From NCBI GenBank assembly GCA_963727765.1, contig CAVSGZ010000007.1, forward strand, positions 496,001 to 560,000: a DNA stretch of 64,000 bases, written 5' to 3'. The DNA is from FEN-299 sp963727765 (lineage in GTDB: Bacteria > Acidobacteriota > Vicinamibacteria > Vicinamibacterales > Fen-181). The notes under the pieces are model-generated. The model did not search any database, had not been told where the DNA came from, and saw nothing but the letters and a program-made list of their open reading frames with translations. The translations under genes and the position numbers were made by a program. This document shows, one piece after another, positions 44,888-56,105 of the stretch. Each line of letters begins with the position of its first letter. Position 1 is the stretch's first letter.

Positions 44888-47800
44888 ATGGCCGAGTTCA
44901 TTCATCTCCATCTCCACACCGAGTACCTCGCTGCTCGACGGCGCGTGCAGGGTGGGCGAACTGCTCGAGCAGGCCTCTCGCCAGAGAATCCCCGCTCTCG
45001 CCGTGACCGAGCACGGCAACCTGTTCTCGTCGGTCGTCTTCCACGACAAGGCCAGGCAGAAGGGCATCAAGCCGATTCTCGGGTGCGAGATTCTACGTGG
45101 CGACGGGAAGCCGGTTCACCCGGGAGGGCTCGGCCCGGGAGAGCAACAACCACCTGGTCCTGCTGGCCGAGAACCAGGAGGGTTACCGCAACCTGGTCAC
45201 GCTCGTGTCGGCCGCCTACACCGAGGGGTTCTACTACCGGCCGCGGATCGACAAGGAACTGCTGGCCCGGCATGCAGGAGGCCTGATCGGACTCAGCAGC
45301 TGCCTGAAAGGGGAGGTCTCCACCCACCTCCGCGCGGATCGGGAAGCGCGCGCGATCGCGGCGGCGGCCGAGTACCGCGACATCCTGGGGCCGGACAATT
45401 TCTTCCTGGAGCTGCAGGACCAGGGGATCCCCGAGCAGCGGCTGGTCAACGCCGGCCTGATGCGGGTGGCGAAGGCGCTCGACCTGCCGCTCGTGTGCAC
45501 CAACGACGTGCACTATCTCTACCGGGAGGACTTCAGGGCCCACGACATCCTGCTCTGCATCGGCACGGGCAAGACGGTGCAGGACGTCGAGCGGATGCGC
45601 TACCACGGCGACCAGTTCTACCTGAAGTCGCCCGACGAGATGGCGCAGCTGTTCGGCGACGTGCCGGGCGCGCTGTCCAACACGGTGCGCATCGCCGAGC
45701 GCTGCGACGTCGACTTCGGCGAGACGGAGAACCAGCTGCCGGAGTTCACCGTGCCGGAAGGGACCACGCTCAACGCGTACTTCGAGCGCATGGTCTGGGA
45801 CGGCTTCGGGCGCCGCCTGCCTCGCCTCCAGGCGCTCGAAGCGGCGGGCGAGCTCCGCCACACGATCGCGGAGTACCGCCAGCGCGTCACCTACGAGATC
45901 TCGGTGATCACCCAGATGAAGTACGCCGGGTACTTCCTGATCGTCTGGGACTTCATCCGGTACGCGCGCGAGCACGGCATCCCGGTCGGCCCCGGCCGCG
46001 GCTCGGCCGCCGGCAGCGTCGTGGCCTACTGCCTGAACATTACTGACGTCGACCCGCTGCACTTCGACCTCATCTTCGAGCGGTTCCTCAATCCCGAGCG
46101 GATCTCGATGCCGGACATCGACATCGACTTCTGCGAGCGGCGCCGCGGCGAGGTCATCGAGTACGTTACGCGCAAGTACGGCCGCCAGAACGTCGCGCAG
46201 ATCATCACGTTCGGGACGATGAAGGCCCGCGCCGTGGTGCGCGACGTGGGGCGGGCCCTCGACATCCCGTACGCCGACGTCGACAAGGTGGCCAAGCAGA
46301 TCCCGGCCGCGCTCGACATGACGCTCGACAAGGCGCTCGAGGAGAACCCCGCGCTGAGGGACCTCGAGAGCGGCGATCCGCGCGTGAAGGACCTGCTCGA
46401 GGTCGCCCGGCGCCTCGAGGGCCTGTCGCGCCACGCATCGGTGCACGCCGCCGGGGTCGTGATCGCGCCGCGCCCGATCACCGAGTTCGCGCCGCTGCAC
46501 AAAGGATCCCACGACGAGATCACGACGCAGTGGGGGATGAAGGAGATCGAGCGGATCGGCCTGCTCAAGATGGACTTCCTCGGCTTGAGCACGCTGACCC
46601 TGCTCCACGACGCCGTGGCGGAGATCGGGCGGACGACGGGCGTGGAGATCGATCTCGCCGCGCTGCCGGAGGGCGACCCGAAGACGTACGAGCTCTTCGC
46701 GGAGGGTCGGACGCTCGGTGTGTTCCAGTTCGAGAGCAGCGGCATGCGCGAGATCCTGCGCAAGGCGAGGCCGCGACGGCTGGAGGACCTGATCGCCCTC
46801 AACGCGCTCTACCGGCCCGGCCCCCTCCGCGGCGGGATGGTCGACGACTACATCGCGCGCCGGCACGGGCGCGTGGAGGTGACCTACGAGCTGCCGCAGC
46901 TCGAGCCGGTGCTGCGCGAGACCTACGGCGTCATCGCCTACCAGGAACAGGTCATGCGCATCGCCAACGAGGTGGGCGGCTTCACCCTCGGACAAGCCGA
47001 CCTGCTCCGCAAGGCGATGGGCAAGAAGAACCCCGAGGTGATGCAGGCGCAGCGCCAGAAGTTCCTCGAGGGCGCCAGGGCCCGGAAGATCGATTCGAAG
47101 AAAGCCGCCGCCCTGTTCGACCTGATGGAGAAGTTCGCCGGCTACGGGTTCAACAAATCACACTCGACGACCTACGCCTGGGTGGCCTACCAGACGGCGT
47201 ACCTCAAGGCGAACTACCCGGCCCACTTCATGGCGGCGCTGCTGACCATCGAGTCGCAGAACACGCCGAAGCTGGCCATGTACCTCGGCGAGTGCCGCGA
47301 GCTGGGGGTCACCGTCCTGCCGCCCGACGTCAACGCCAGCGAGCTGGCCTTCACCGTGACGCCGGAGGGCGTCCGCTTCGGCCTCGGGGCGGTGAAGAAC
47401 GTCGGGGAGGGCGCCGTGCTGGCCCTGCTCGACGTGCGCCGGCGTGAGGGTCGGATCCAGTCGCTCTACGAGCTCTGCGAACAGCTCGACTCGCGCCAGT
47501 TGAACCGGCGCGTTCTCGAGAGCCTGGTCAAGGCGGGCGCGATGGACTCCCTGGTGGCCGACTCGCCGGCCCTGTCGGGCCTGCCGACCCCGGCCGTGCG
47601 CGCGCGGCTGTTCGCGGCGGTGGAGAAGGCCCTCGACCACGGGAACCGCACGCGTCGTAACCGCGAGCAGGGGCAGTCGGAGTTGTTCGGGGGCTCCGAG
47701 GCCGCCGGCGCGGTGCTCCCGATCGAGACCGAGTTGCCCGAGGCGCCGCCGTGGACCGAGGCGCAGCAGTTGTCGGGCGAGAAGGAATCGCTCGGGATCT

Positions 47801-48447
47801 ACTGGAGCGGCCACCCGATCGAGCGCTACGCGGACGAGCTGCGCGCGATCGGCGCCAGGCCCATCGCCGAACTGCTCGCCGACAACGACGCGGGCGCCGA
47901 GGAGGAGAACGGCACGCCTCAGGAGGCGACGCCGCGGTCCTTCGACGCGACCGTCGGCGGCATCATCGTGGCGGTGCGCCCGCTCAAGACCCGCAAGGGC
48001 GCGCGGATGGCGGCATTCACCCTGGACGACCCCCAAGGCAGCCTCGACGTCATCGTGTTCCCCGATGCCTACGAGAAGGCCGTGTCGCTCGTCCAGACCG
48101 ACAGCATGGTCCTCGTCCGGGGCGTGTTCGAGCGCGACGAGGACAAGGCCAAGCTGAAAGCCAACGAGATCGTGCCGATCGAAGCGGTGCGGGAGCGGGC
48201 GGCCCGATCGGTCGCCGTGCGGCTGACCATGCCGCCCCACGATCGGACCACGGTCGAGGCGGTGCTCGAGGCGCTGGCGCGCCACAAGGGCGACCGGCGG
48301 GTCTGCCTGGAGGTCGACCTGCGCGGCGGCGCGGAGCCGCTGCGGGTGCGCGCCGACCTCCAGGGCCCGACGCGCGTGAGGCCCTCGGCGCAGTTGCTGG
48401 CGGACCTCGAGCGCATCTGCGGCCCCGGGTCGGTCGCGCTGCGCTGA
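44888..48447 (+). CDS. dnaE: DNA polymerase III alpha subunit DnaE (two frame breaks near the start)
   Basis: The replicative polymerase, about 1186 residues. The start MAEFIHLHLHTEY is the PHP-domain opening. The frame is then lost at 44926-44927 and again at 45091-45092. Removing one base at each site gives HTEYSLLDGACRVGELLEQA and LGCEIYVATGSRFTREGSAR, exactly family-like. The rest is intact: the palm acidic motif MPDIDIDFCERRRGEVIEY, the fingers (GYGFNKSHSTTYAWVAYQTA), the helix-hairpin region, and the OB-fold C-terminus (GGIIVAVRPLKTRKGARMA). Because dnaE is essential, the breaks are almost surely assembly errors. accA follows by 14 nt. Confidence 0.95.
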
Positions 48448-48461
48448 CGATCAGGAGAGAC

Positions 48462-49442
48462 ATGAACAAGCCCACTGACGTGCTGGACTTCGAGGCGCCC
48501 CTCGCCGTGCTCCGGAAGGAGGTGGAGGCGCTGACGATGATGCCGCGGACCGAGCAGCGCGATCGGGACATCGAACAGCTGGAGCGCCGCATCGAGTCGA
48601 TGCGACGGGAGATCTACGCCAGCCTCAGGCCCTGGCAGCGGGTGCAGCTGGCCCGCCACCCCGGCCGGCCCTGCATGCTCGATTACGTCGCCCTCCTGTT
48701 CACCGACTTCGCCGAGATCCACGGCGACCGCCGCTTCGCCGACGATCACGCCATCGTGGCGGGCCTGGCGCGCTATCACGACGAACCGGTGCTCGTCGTC
48801 GGCCATCAGAAGGGCGGGGCTGACACCAAGCAGAAGATCTACCGGAACTTCGGGTATGCCCGACCCGAGGGGTACCGGAAGGCGCTCCGGGCCATGAGGC
48901 TCGCCGAGAAGTTCGGCCGCCCGGTCATCGTGATCGTCGATACGCCGGCGGCGTATCCCGGGATCGAGTCGGAGGAGCGTGGCGTGGCCGAGGCTATTGC
49001 GTTCAACCTCCGCGAGATGGCGGTGCTCAACGCGCCGATCATCGTGGCGATCTGCGGAGAGGGCGGCAGCGGCGGCGCGCTCGGCCTCGCCATCGGCGAC
49101 CGGATCCTGATACAGGAGTTCGCCATTTACAGCGTCATCCCGCCCGAGGGATGCGCGGCCATCCTGTGGCGCGACTCGGGGCGGAAGATCGAGGCCGCGG
49201 AGGCGCTCAAGCTGACCGCGCCCGACATGCTGCGGCTGGGCATCGTTGACACGATCATTCCCGAGCCGGTGGGCGGCGCGCACAACGACCCCGCGTCCGC
49301 GGCCGGCCTGCTCGACCGGGCCATCAGCAGCGCGCTGGCGGCCGTGAAGACGCTCTCACCCGAGGAGCGGACCCAGGCCCGCTACGAGAAGTTCAGGCAG
49401 ATGGGCCGGCTCGGCATCGATTTCGTCGACAGCGACGCGTAA
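48462..49442 (+). CDS. accA: Acetyl-CoA carboxylase carboxyltransferase subunit alpha
   Basis: 326 residues with AGGAGA upstream of ATG 48462. The helical N-terminus (DVLDFEAPLAVLRKEVEALT) and the crotonase-like core are intact: LARHPGRPCMLDYV, VVGHQKGGADTKQKIYRNFG, PVIVIVDTPAAYPGIESEER and CGEGGSGGALGLAIGDRILI. It transfers the carboxyl from biotin to acetyl-CoA to make malonyl-CoA for fatty acid synthesis. The dnaE-accA order is also found in E. coli. Confidence 0.96.
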   Translation: MNKPTDVLDFEAPLAVLRKEVEALTMMPRTEQRDRDIEQLERRIESMRREIYASLRPWQRVQLARHPGRPCMLDYVALLFTDFAEIHGDRRFADDHAIVAGLARYHDEPVLVVGHQKGGADTKQKIYRNFGYARPEGYRKALRAMRLAEKFGRPVIVIVDTPAAYPGIESEERGVAEAIAFNLREMAVLNAPIIVAICGEGGSGGALGLAIGDRILIQEFAIYSVIPPEGCAAILWRDSGRKIEAAEALKLTAPDMLRLGIVDTIIPEPVGGAHNDPASAAGLLDRAISSALAAVKTLSPEERTQARYEKFRQMGRLGIDFVDSDA

Positions 49443-49456
49443 CGACGGGCTGCTTC

Positions 49457-51197
49457 ATGCCTCCATTGCTCTGGGATCTCCAGGCGTGCGACGAGCGCGC
49501 GGCCTCCGCCCTGTCGGCGTCGATGGGCATCGACCCGGTGACGGCGCGGCTCCTCTGCCAGCGGGGCGTGACGACGCCGGACGAGGCGGCGCGGTTTCTG
49601 AACCCGTCGCTCGACGACCTTCACGATCCCCTCCGGCTGACCGACATGCCGCAGGCCGTCGACCGGATTCTCGAGGCCATCGCGCGCCGCGAGCGCATCG
49701 TCATCCATGGCGACTACGACGTCGACGGCATCACCGCCACGGTGATCCTCGAGCGCGCCATCGAAGGGCTGGGAGGAAACGTCGGGCACTTCATCCCGGA
49801 TCGACTGAAGGACGGCTACGGTCTGGTGGAGTCGACGGTCGAGCGGCTGCACGCCGACGGCGTGCGCCTGATCGTGTCGGTGGACTGCGGCATACGCAGC
49901 GTCGAAGCCGCCAGGCGCGCGACCGCACTCGGCGTGGATCTGATCGTGACCGATCATCACGAGCCGGACAGCGAGCTGCCCCGCGTCGTCGCCGTCATCA
50001 ATCCCAAGCGCACCGACTGCGACTATCCGGACAAGAACCTGGCGGGCGCCGGCGTGGCGCTCAAGCTCGTCCAGGCGCTGTGCACCCGTTCGGGCCGCGA
50101 GAAGTGGCTGCCGGGGTTCGTGAAGATCGCAGCCATCGGCACGCTGGCCGACGTCGTGCCGCTGACGGGCGAGAACCGCGTCATCGCGAAGCTCGGCCTC
50201 GACCTGCTCTCGCGCGGCCCGCACAAGGTCGGACTCCAGGCGCTGCTCGACGCGTCGGGCTTGAGCGGCAAGCCGATCGACAGCTATCACGTGTCGTTCA
50301 TCCTGGCCCCGCGAGTGAACGCCGCGGGGCGGATGGCGACGCCCGACATCGCCGCGCGCCTGCTGCTGGCTGCCGACGACTCGATGGCGGAAGAGGCGCG
50401 GGCGCTGGCCACCCAGCTCAACGACGAGAATCTCCGCCGACAGGAGCAGGAGCAGGAGATCCTGGCCGCGGCGCGCCGCGTCGTCGACACCGACCCGGAC
50501 GTGGGAGCCCACGCGGGTACTGGTGGTGTCGGGCGAGGGCTGGCACCGCGGCGTCATCGGGATCGTGGCGTCCAAACTGGTGGACGCCTTCGCGCGGCCG
50601 GCGATCGTCGTCTCGGTCGAGGACGGCGTCGGTCACGGATCCTGCCGCAGCATTCCGGCATTCGACATGCTGGCGGCTCTCGAGGCCTGCAGCCGCCACC
50701 TGGCGAGGTTCGGCGGCCATCGCATGGCGGCCGGCCTCACGCTGGAGGCCGCGTCCTTCAGGCCGTTTCGCTCGGCGATCCAGGCCTACGCGGACGAGCG
50801 GCTCGGTCCCGACGACCTCCGCCCGAGGCTTCGCGTGGATGCGCGTCTGGGGCTGGACGCGATCAAGGGGCGGCTGGTCGAGGAGATCATGGGGCTGGCG
50901 CCGTTCGGCCTCGGCAATCCCCGGCCGGTGTTCTGTGCGGGGCCGGTTGAGATTGTCGATGGCCCCCGGCGGATCAAGGAGCGCCACCTCAAGATGGCCG
51001 TGCGTCAGCGGGGCCGGATCTTCAGGGCGATCGCCTGGCGGGCCGTCGAGCGCGAGTCGTTTCTCGTGGCCAACCGCGGGGCGCTCGACCTGGCGTTCTC
51101 GCTCACACAGAACACGTTCAACGGCGAAACCTACACCGAGCTGACGCTGGCCGACATGCGGCCGTCGGACCGGGCGCCAGCCGTGGCCGCGCCATGA
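49457..51197 (+). CDS. recJ: Single-stranded-DNA exonuclease RecJ (one frame break)
   Basis: 579 residues if joined. The DHH phosphoesterase motifs are complete in the first part: HGDYDVDGITATVIL, SVDCGIRS and IVTDHHEPDSELP; then NAAGRMATPDIAARLLLAAD. The frame is lost at about 50515-50517. The DHHA1 part lies in the next frame: VLVVSGEGWHRGVIGIVASK, ARFGGHRMAAGLTLEA, MGLAPFGLGNPRPVF and an OB-fold tail. Removing one G in CGCGGGTACTGG gives GAHAVLVVSGEGW. It acts 5'-3' in recombination and repair. Its TGA overlaps the next ATG (ATGA). A sequencing error is likely. Confidence 0.93.
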
Positions 51198-53315
51198 CCT
51201 CCTGGCAGCGTCGTCTTCGCCTCGGCCTCGCGGTCTTCGTCGTGGCCCTGGCCGCCTGGCTCGTCGTCTCGCTGCGCCGGTCTCCGCCGCCCCCGCCCAC
51301 GCCGATCCTGGTCCCCCGCAGCGACCCCAACATCGTCGCCGAAAGCACGTCCGGACGCTCGCTGCGCGTGCTGGGCGGGAAGCCGGACATTTCCGTCGAG
51401 CACTACGACAAGCTGGTCCAGTACGCCGACGGTCGTACGCGGCTCACCGGCGTCCGGGTCAAGGTGTTGCAGCGGCGGGGCAGGGATTTCACGATTGTCG
51501 CCGCCACGGCCGACGTGGTCGGGCAGACACCCAGCGAGGACGTCCGGCTCAAGGGCGCCGTCGAGATCACGTCGAGTGACGGTCTGGTCGTGCGGACCGA
51601 GGAGGCGTCGTACGACCATGCGGCCGGCGTGGTCCTGGCGCCCGGCCCCGTAGAATTCAGCCGGGCCGGCCTGTCGGGACGGGCGGTCGGCCTGCGCTAC
51701 GACAGGAACCCCGACCGTCTCTCGCTGCTCGACGAGGTGGTCGTTCATCGCCGGCCCGACGCGGGAGGCGAGGGCGCGCTCGACATCGACGCGGGTTCGG
51801 CCAGCCTGGCGCGCGGCGAGGAGGCGATGCGTTTCGGCGGGGGCGTTCGCGTCGATCGGGCGGGCCAGGCGATGGCCGCCGATTCGCTCACGGCCTTCCT
51901 GACCGACGACGGCGAGCGGCTGCGGAGGCTCGAACTTCGGGGCCACTCGCAGGTCACCGGCGCCCCGAAAGGGGACGGTGGCCCCACGGCCATGCAGGCG
52001 CGCGACATCGACCTCGCGTACGCCGATGACGCCAGGACGCTGCAACACGCGACGCTCACGGGCGACGGCATGCTCGAACTCGCGGGCTCGGGCGGCGGAG
52101 CGGCCCGGCGGCTCGCGGCGCAGTACATCGACGTTGGTCTGGGACCCGATGGCGTGGCCCCGACCTCGCTGCTCGCGCAGGACGGCGTCGTGTTCGACCT
52201 GCTGCCGGATCGGTCCACGCCGGCACGCCGCATACGGTCCGGGGTCCTCCAGGCGGCCGGCACTCCGAAATCGGGGCTGCGCGCCGCCAGTTTCGGCAAC
52301 GGTGTGGAGTTCCACGAATCGCCCTCTGCGCCGGCTGCCCCGAGAATCGCCAGGTCGTCGACGCTGGCACTCACGTTCGGCGACGGATTGGGCCGCGTCG
52401 AGTCGGCCAGGTTCGACGGAGACGTCGTCTTCACGCAAGGCTCGCTCACGGCCCGGGCGCAGGAGGCGCGGTACGATATGGCGGCCGGCGCGCTGCACCT
52501 GTCTGGCCGCGACGAGAGGAGCGGACACGCGCCGCAGGTGTCGGATGACCGCGCGGCCATCGAAGGCGACGCGATCGACGTCGTGCTCGACGGGCATCAG
52601 ATCTCGGCCAACGGGTCGGTGAAGACCGAGATGCGAGGCGGCGAGCAGGACGCCCGGCAGGAGGGCGCGCGGTCGCGCGTCCCCGCGATGCTGCAGACGG
52701 GTCAGCCGGTTCGCGCTGCCGCGGGCCGCCTCGTCTACGACGGCGGCGCGTCGCTCGCCACCTACGGCGGCGGCGCGGACCTCTGGCAGGACCAGGTGGC
52801 CATCAAAGCCGCCACCATCGTCCTCGACGAGCGAAAGGGCAGCCTCTCGGCCGTCGGGGACGTCGTCACGAGGATGCAGTTCGATCGGGCGGGGGGCGGG
52901 TCGAAGGAACCCGAGCCGGGGCGGATGGTCGTCACCGCCTCCCGCATGGTCTACGACGACGACGCGCGGCGGCTGACCTATACCGGGGGTGCTCACCTGA
53001 ACGGCCCGGAGGGGGACCTCTCGTCCGGACAAGTCGTGGTCTGGCTGAGAGCCGGCACCCGGGAGATGGAACGACTCGAGGCCCAAGACGCCGTCTCGCT
53101 CGGGCTGCCGCAGGGTCGGCACGCCGCCGGCACGCACCTGGTCTATCGGGCCGAGGCCGAGCAGTACCGACATGGTCGGAGCGCCCGCCCGACTCGACGA
53201 TACGTTGGGCGAAACGACGGGCAGTCTTTTGACTTTCTTCAGATCGGCTGCTAGGATCGTCGTCGACGGAAAAGAGCAGAAACGCACGGAAATGCGGCGC
53301 GAAATCAAGCGCTGA
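51194..53315 (+). CDS. LptC/LptA-like LPS export protein, fused and multi-repeat (one frame break)
   Basis: About 706 residues. One N-terminal transmembrane helix (LRLGLAVFVVALAAWLVVSL) and a Pro-rich linker precede an LptC-like unit (YDKLVQYADGRTRLTGVRVK). Repeated OstA/LptA-like beta segments follow (LVVRTEEASYDHAAGVVLAP; MQARDIDLAYADDARTLQHA; LVYDGGASLATYGGGADLWQ; MVVTASRMVYDDDARRLTYT). The frame is lost at 53167-53168. Removing one C gives AEAEQYDMVGAPARLDDTLG then TGSLLTFFRSAARIVVDGKE, a standard LptA/LptC ending, stopping at 53315. The next gene is lptB, so it probably bridges the periplasm for LPS transport as a single polypeptide instead of separate LptC and LptA. Confidence 0.82.
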
Positions 53316-53335
53316 GCCCCGTCGCCCTCGATCGA

Positions 53336-54061
53336 ATGTCCACCCTCCGGACTGACGACCTCACCAAGTCCTACAGCGGCCGCACCGTCGTGCGCGGCAT
53401 CAGTCTCGACGTGGCGTCCGGGGAAGTGGTCGGCCTGCTCGGGCCGAACGGCGCGGGCAAGACGACCACGTTCTACATGACGGTCGGCCTCACGGCGCCG
53501 GACTCGGGGCGCGTGCTGCTCGACGGCACGGACGTCACCGGCGACCCCATGTACGTCAGGGCGCGAAAGGGCATCGGGTATCTGCCGCAGGAGCCGTCGA
53601 TCTTCCGCGGGCTCACCGTCGAGCAGAACATCCTGGCGATCCTCGAGACGCTCCCGATCGACGGGAAAGCGCGTCGCGCGCGGCTGCCGGAACTGCTGGC
53701 CGAACTCGGCCTGACGCCGCTGGCGACGGCGCCCGCCTACACGCTGTCGGGCGGCGAGCGCCGCCGTGTTGAAATCACCCGCGCCCTGGCCGTCTCCCCG
53801 CTGTTCATCCTGCTCGACGAGCCGTTTGCCGGGATCGATCCGATCGCGGTGGCCGACATCCAGAAGATCATCTTCCACCTGAAGGAGCGCGGCATCGGCG
53901 TGCTGATCACCGACCACAACGTGCGCGAGACGCTCCGGATCACCGACCGGGCCTACATCGTCCGCGACGGCGCGATTCTGCGCAGCGGCACGCCCGCGAG
54001 CCTGGCGGCCGACGAGGACGTGAGGCGGATTTACCTCGGGACCGACTTCAGGTTGGACTAA
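53336..54061 (+). CDS. lptB: LPS export ABC transporter ATP-binding protein LptB
   Basis: 241 residues. Walker A GPNGAGKTT (36-44), Q-loop GYLPQEPSIFRGLTVEQN, signature LSGGERRRVEITRALA, Walker B FILLDEPFAGIDP and the H-loop LITDHNVRETL; wording such as EPSIF and ITDHNVRE is characteristic of LptB. It powers extraction of LPS from the inner membrane through LptFG (not in this window). It lies between the LptC/A-like gene and rpoN, as in Proteobacteria. Confidence 0.96.
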   Translation: MSTLRTDDLTKSYSGRTVVRGISLDVASGEVVGLLGPNGAGKTTTFYMTVGLTAPDSGRVLLDGTDVTGDPMYVRARKGIGYLPQEPSIFRGLTVEQNILAILETLPIDGKARRARLPELLAELGLTPLATAPAYTLSGGERRRVEITRALAVSPLFILLDEPFAGIDPIAVADIQKIIFHLKERGIGVLITDHNVRETLRITDRAYIVRDGAILRSGTPASLAADEDVRRIYLGTDFRLD

Positions 54062-54062
54062 T

Positions 54063-55526
54063 ATGGATCACGGTCCGCCGAAAGCGGGCCACGAGATCAT
54101 GCCGATTCAGCAGAAACTGCAGACCAGGCTCGCCCAGAAGCTCATTCTGACGCCATCGCTGCAGCAGGCGATCAAGCTGCTGCCGATGTCCACGCTGGAG
54201 CTCGGCGAGCTGCTCACCCAGGAGATGGTCGAGAACCCGATGCTCGAGGAGATGCCCGCCGAGGATCTCCAAGCGAGCGAGACGGCGGCCGCCGCGGAGA
54301 AGGCGGAGGAGCCGCCGAAGGAACCGAAGAGCGACGCCTGGGACGACCAGGACTACGAGTATTTCTTCGGCGACTACCTCGACGAGGGCTACCGCCCGCG
54401 GGCGCAGCAGGAGATCAAGGAGCTGCCCCCGATCGAGAACACGCTCTCGACCTCGACGTCGCTCTCCGACCACCTGTTCTGGCAGCTGGGGATCCAGACC
54501 AGCGATGACACGCTGCACGAGATCGGCGCGGCGATCATCGGCAATCTCGACGACGACGGCTACCTGGTGGCCTCGGTGGACGAGATCGCCGCGATGGGCA
54601 CGTGGCCGGTCGCGTCGGTCGAAAAGGCGCTGGCGCTCGTCCACAGCTTCGATCCGATTGGCGTAGCCGCCCGCGACCTGCAGGAGTGCCTCTGGCTGCA
54701 GGTCCGCCACCTCGGCCTCGAGGGCACGCCGACCGAGAAGATCATCACCGAGCACCTGCGGCTGCTGCAGAACCACCAGGTGCCGGAACTGGCCCGCAAG
54801 CTCGGGCTCTCGGTTGACGAGCTCAAAGAGCACATCGCGGTCATCCAGCACCTGGATCCGAAACCGGGGAGCCGCTACAACCGGCCGCAGTCCCAGTACG
54901 TGACGCCGGACGTCACCGTCGTCAAGGTCGAGGATCAGTACGTCGTCCTGCTCAACGAGGAGGGGCTGCCGCAGCTGCGCATCAGCCCGGCCTATCGCCG
55001 GCTGCTCGACAAGGGCGGCGACAACAGCGAGGAGACGCGGGCCTACGTCAAGGACAAGTTCCGCTCGGCGCTGTGGCTCATCAAGTCGGTCGAGCAGCGG
55101 CAGAAGACGATTTACAAGGTCGCGACGAGCATCGTGAACTTCCAGCGGGACTTCCTCGACCACGGCATCGAGCACCTGCGGCCGCTGGTCCTGCGCGACG
55201 TGGCCAACGACATCGGGATGCACGAGTCGACGGTGAGCCGCGTGGTGACCAACAAGTACATGCACACGCCCCAGGGCGTGTTCGAGATGAAGTTCTTCTT
55301 CCACAGCGGGATCAGCAGCTCGTACGGTGAGAGCGTGTCGTCGGTGACCATCAAGCAGCGGATCCGCAAGATCATCGAGGAGGAGGATCCGCGCCGCCCG
55401 CTGAGCGACTCGAAGATCGTCAGCCTGCTCCAGCAGGACGGGCTGGCGCTGGCGCGCCGCACGATCGCGAAGTACCGCGAGGAGCTGAAGATCCCCACGT
55501 CCAACCAGCGCAAGGTGCTGTACTGA
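54063..55526 (+). CDS. rpoN: RNA polymerase sigma-54 factor RpoN
   Basis: 487 residues. Region I is Gln/Leu-rich (QKLQTRLAQKLILTPSLQQA IKLLPMSTLELGELL, two segments), region II acidic, then the core-binding domain (LSDHLFWQLGIQ, VHSFDPIGVAARDLQECLW) and the C-terminal RpoN box ARRTIAKYREELKIPTSNQR. All regions needed for activator-dependent transcription are present. The ATG at 54063 begins one base after the lptB stop. Targets are not visible here. Confidence 0.97.
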   Translation: MDHGPPKAGHEIMPIQQKLQTRLAQKLILTPSLQQAIKLLPMSTLELGELLTQEMVENPMLEEMPAEDLQASETAAAAEKAEEPPKEPKSDAWDDQDYEYFFGDYLDEGYRPRAQQEIKELPPIENTLSTSTSLSDHLFWQLGIQTSDDTLHEIGAAIIGNLDDDGYLVASVDEIAAMGTWPVASVEKALALVHSFDPIGVAARDLQECLWLQVRHLGLEGTPTEKIITEHLRLLQNHQVPELARKLGLSVDELKEHIAVIQHLDPKPGSRYNRPQSQYVTPDVTVVKVEDQYVVLLNEEGLPQLRISPAYRRLLDKGGDNSEETRAYVKDKFRSALWLIKSVEQRQKTIYKVATSIVNFQRDFLDHGIEHLRPLVLRDVANDIGMHESTVSRVVTNKYMHTPQGVFEMKFFFHSGISSSYGESVSSVTIKQRIRKIIEEEDPRRPLSDSKIVSLLQQDGLALARRTIAKYREELKIPTSNQRKVLY

Positions 55527-55534
55527 CAACTGCC

Positions 55535-56083
55535 ATGCGACTCGAACTGACAGGGCGCCACGTCGAGATCACCCCGGAGTTGCGCAAGCGGGTCGAGAAG
55601 CGGCTCGGCAAGCTCGATCGGCTGCTCGCCGACGGGATCGTCTCCGTCCAGGCGGTGCTCACGCTGGAGAAGTACCGCCACCAGTCGGAGTTCACGGTCC
55701 ACACCCGCGGCGATCACTTCCTCCACGGGCTCGGGAACACGGACACGTGGGAGTCCTCCATCGCCGACGCCGTCGAGAAGATCGCGCAGCAGCTGGTGAA
55801 GGTGAAGGGGAAGTGGCAGCAGCGGAAGCGGCGCGCCGCCCCGGTGCGCCTCGCGCAGGGCGAGCGGCCCACGCCCCGCGCAGCCGCCGCGAAGCCGAAG
55901 CCCCGGCGGGTGCGCCGCACCGACCCGTACCCGGTCAAGCCGATGACGGTCGACGAGGCTGCGCTCGCGCTCGAGTCGTCAGGCGATGCGTTCCTGGTCT
56001 TCCGGAACGCCGCCACCGACTCGATCGGGGTCGTCTACCGGCGCAAGGACGGGCACGTCGGCCTGATCGAGCCGGAACGCTGA
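55535..56083 (+). CDS. hpf: Ribosome hibernation promoting factor, long form
   Basis: 182 residues, the long class that dimerises 70S ribosomes into 100S. The N-terminal S30AE domain (MRLELTGRHVEITPELRKRV, IADAVEKIAQQLVKVKGKWQ) is joined by a basic linker to the C-terminal dimerisation domain (KPMTVDEAALALESSGDAFL VFRNAATDSIGVVYRRKDGH, two segments). It sits directly after rpoN, as in many bacteria where it is induced in stationary phase. Confidence 0.95.
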   Translation: MRLELTGRHVEITPELRKRVEKRLGKLDRLLADGIVSVQAVLTLEKYRHQSEFTVHTRGDHFLHGLGNTDTWESSIADAVEKIAQQLVKVKGKWQQRKRRAAPVRLAQGERPTPRAAAAKPKPRRVRRTDPYPVKPMTVDEAALALESSGDAFLVFRNAATDSIGVVYRRKDGHVGLIEPER

Positions 56084-56105
56084 GGTCGGGGCGGGCGGTC
56101 ACACG

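Noticed and set aside
44888..45100. Programmed frameshifting at the start of dnaE
   Set aside because: There are two +1 steps within 170 nt, no slippery heptamer or structure, and the same kind of insertion occurs in unrelated genes. A sequencing error is simpler.
45067..46995. 642-codon minus-strand open frame within dnaE
   Set aside because: A shadow of GC-rich dnaE; no domain and no plausible neighbour arrangement.
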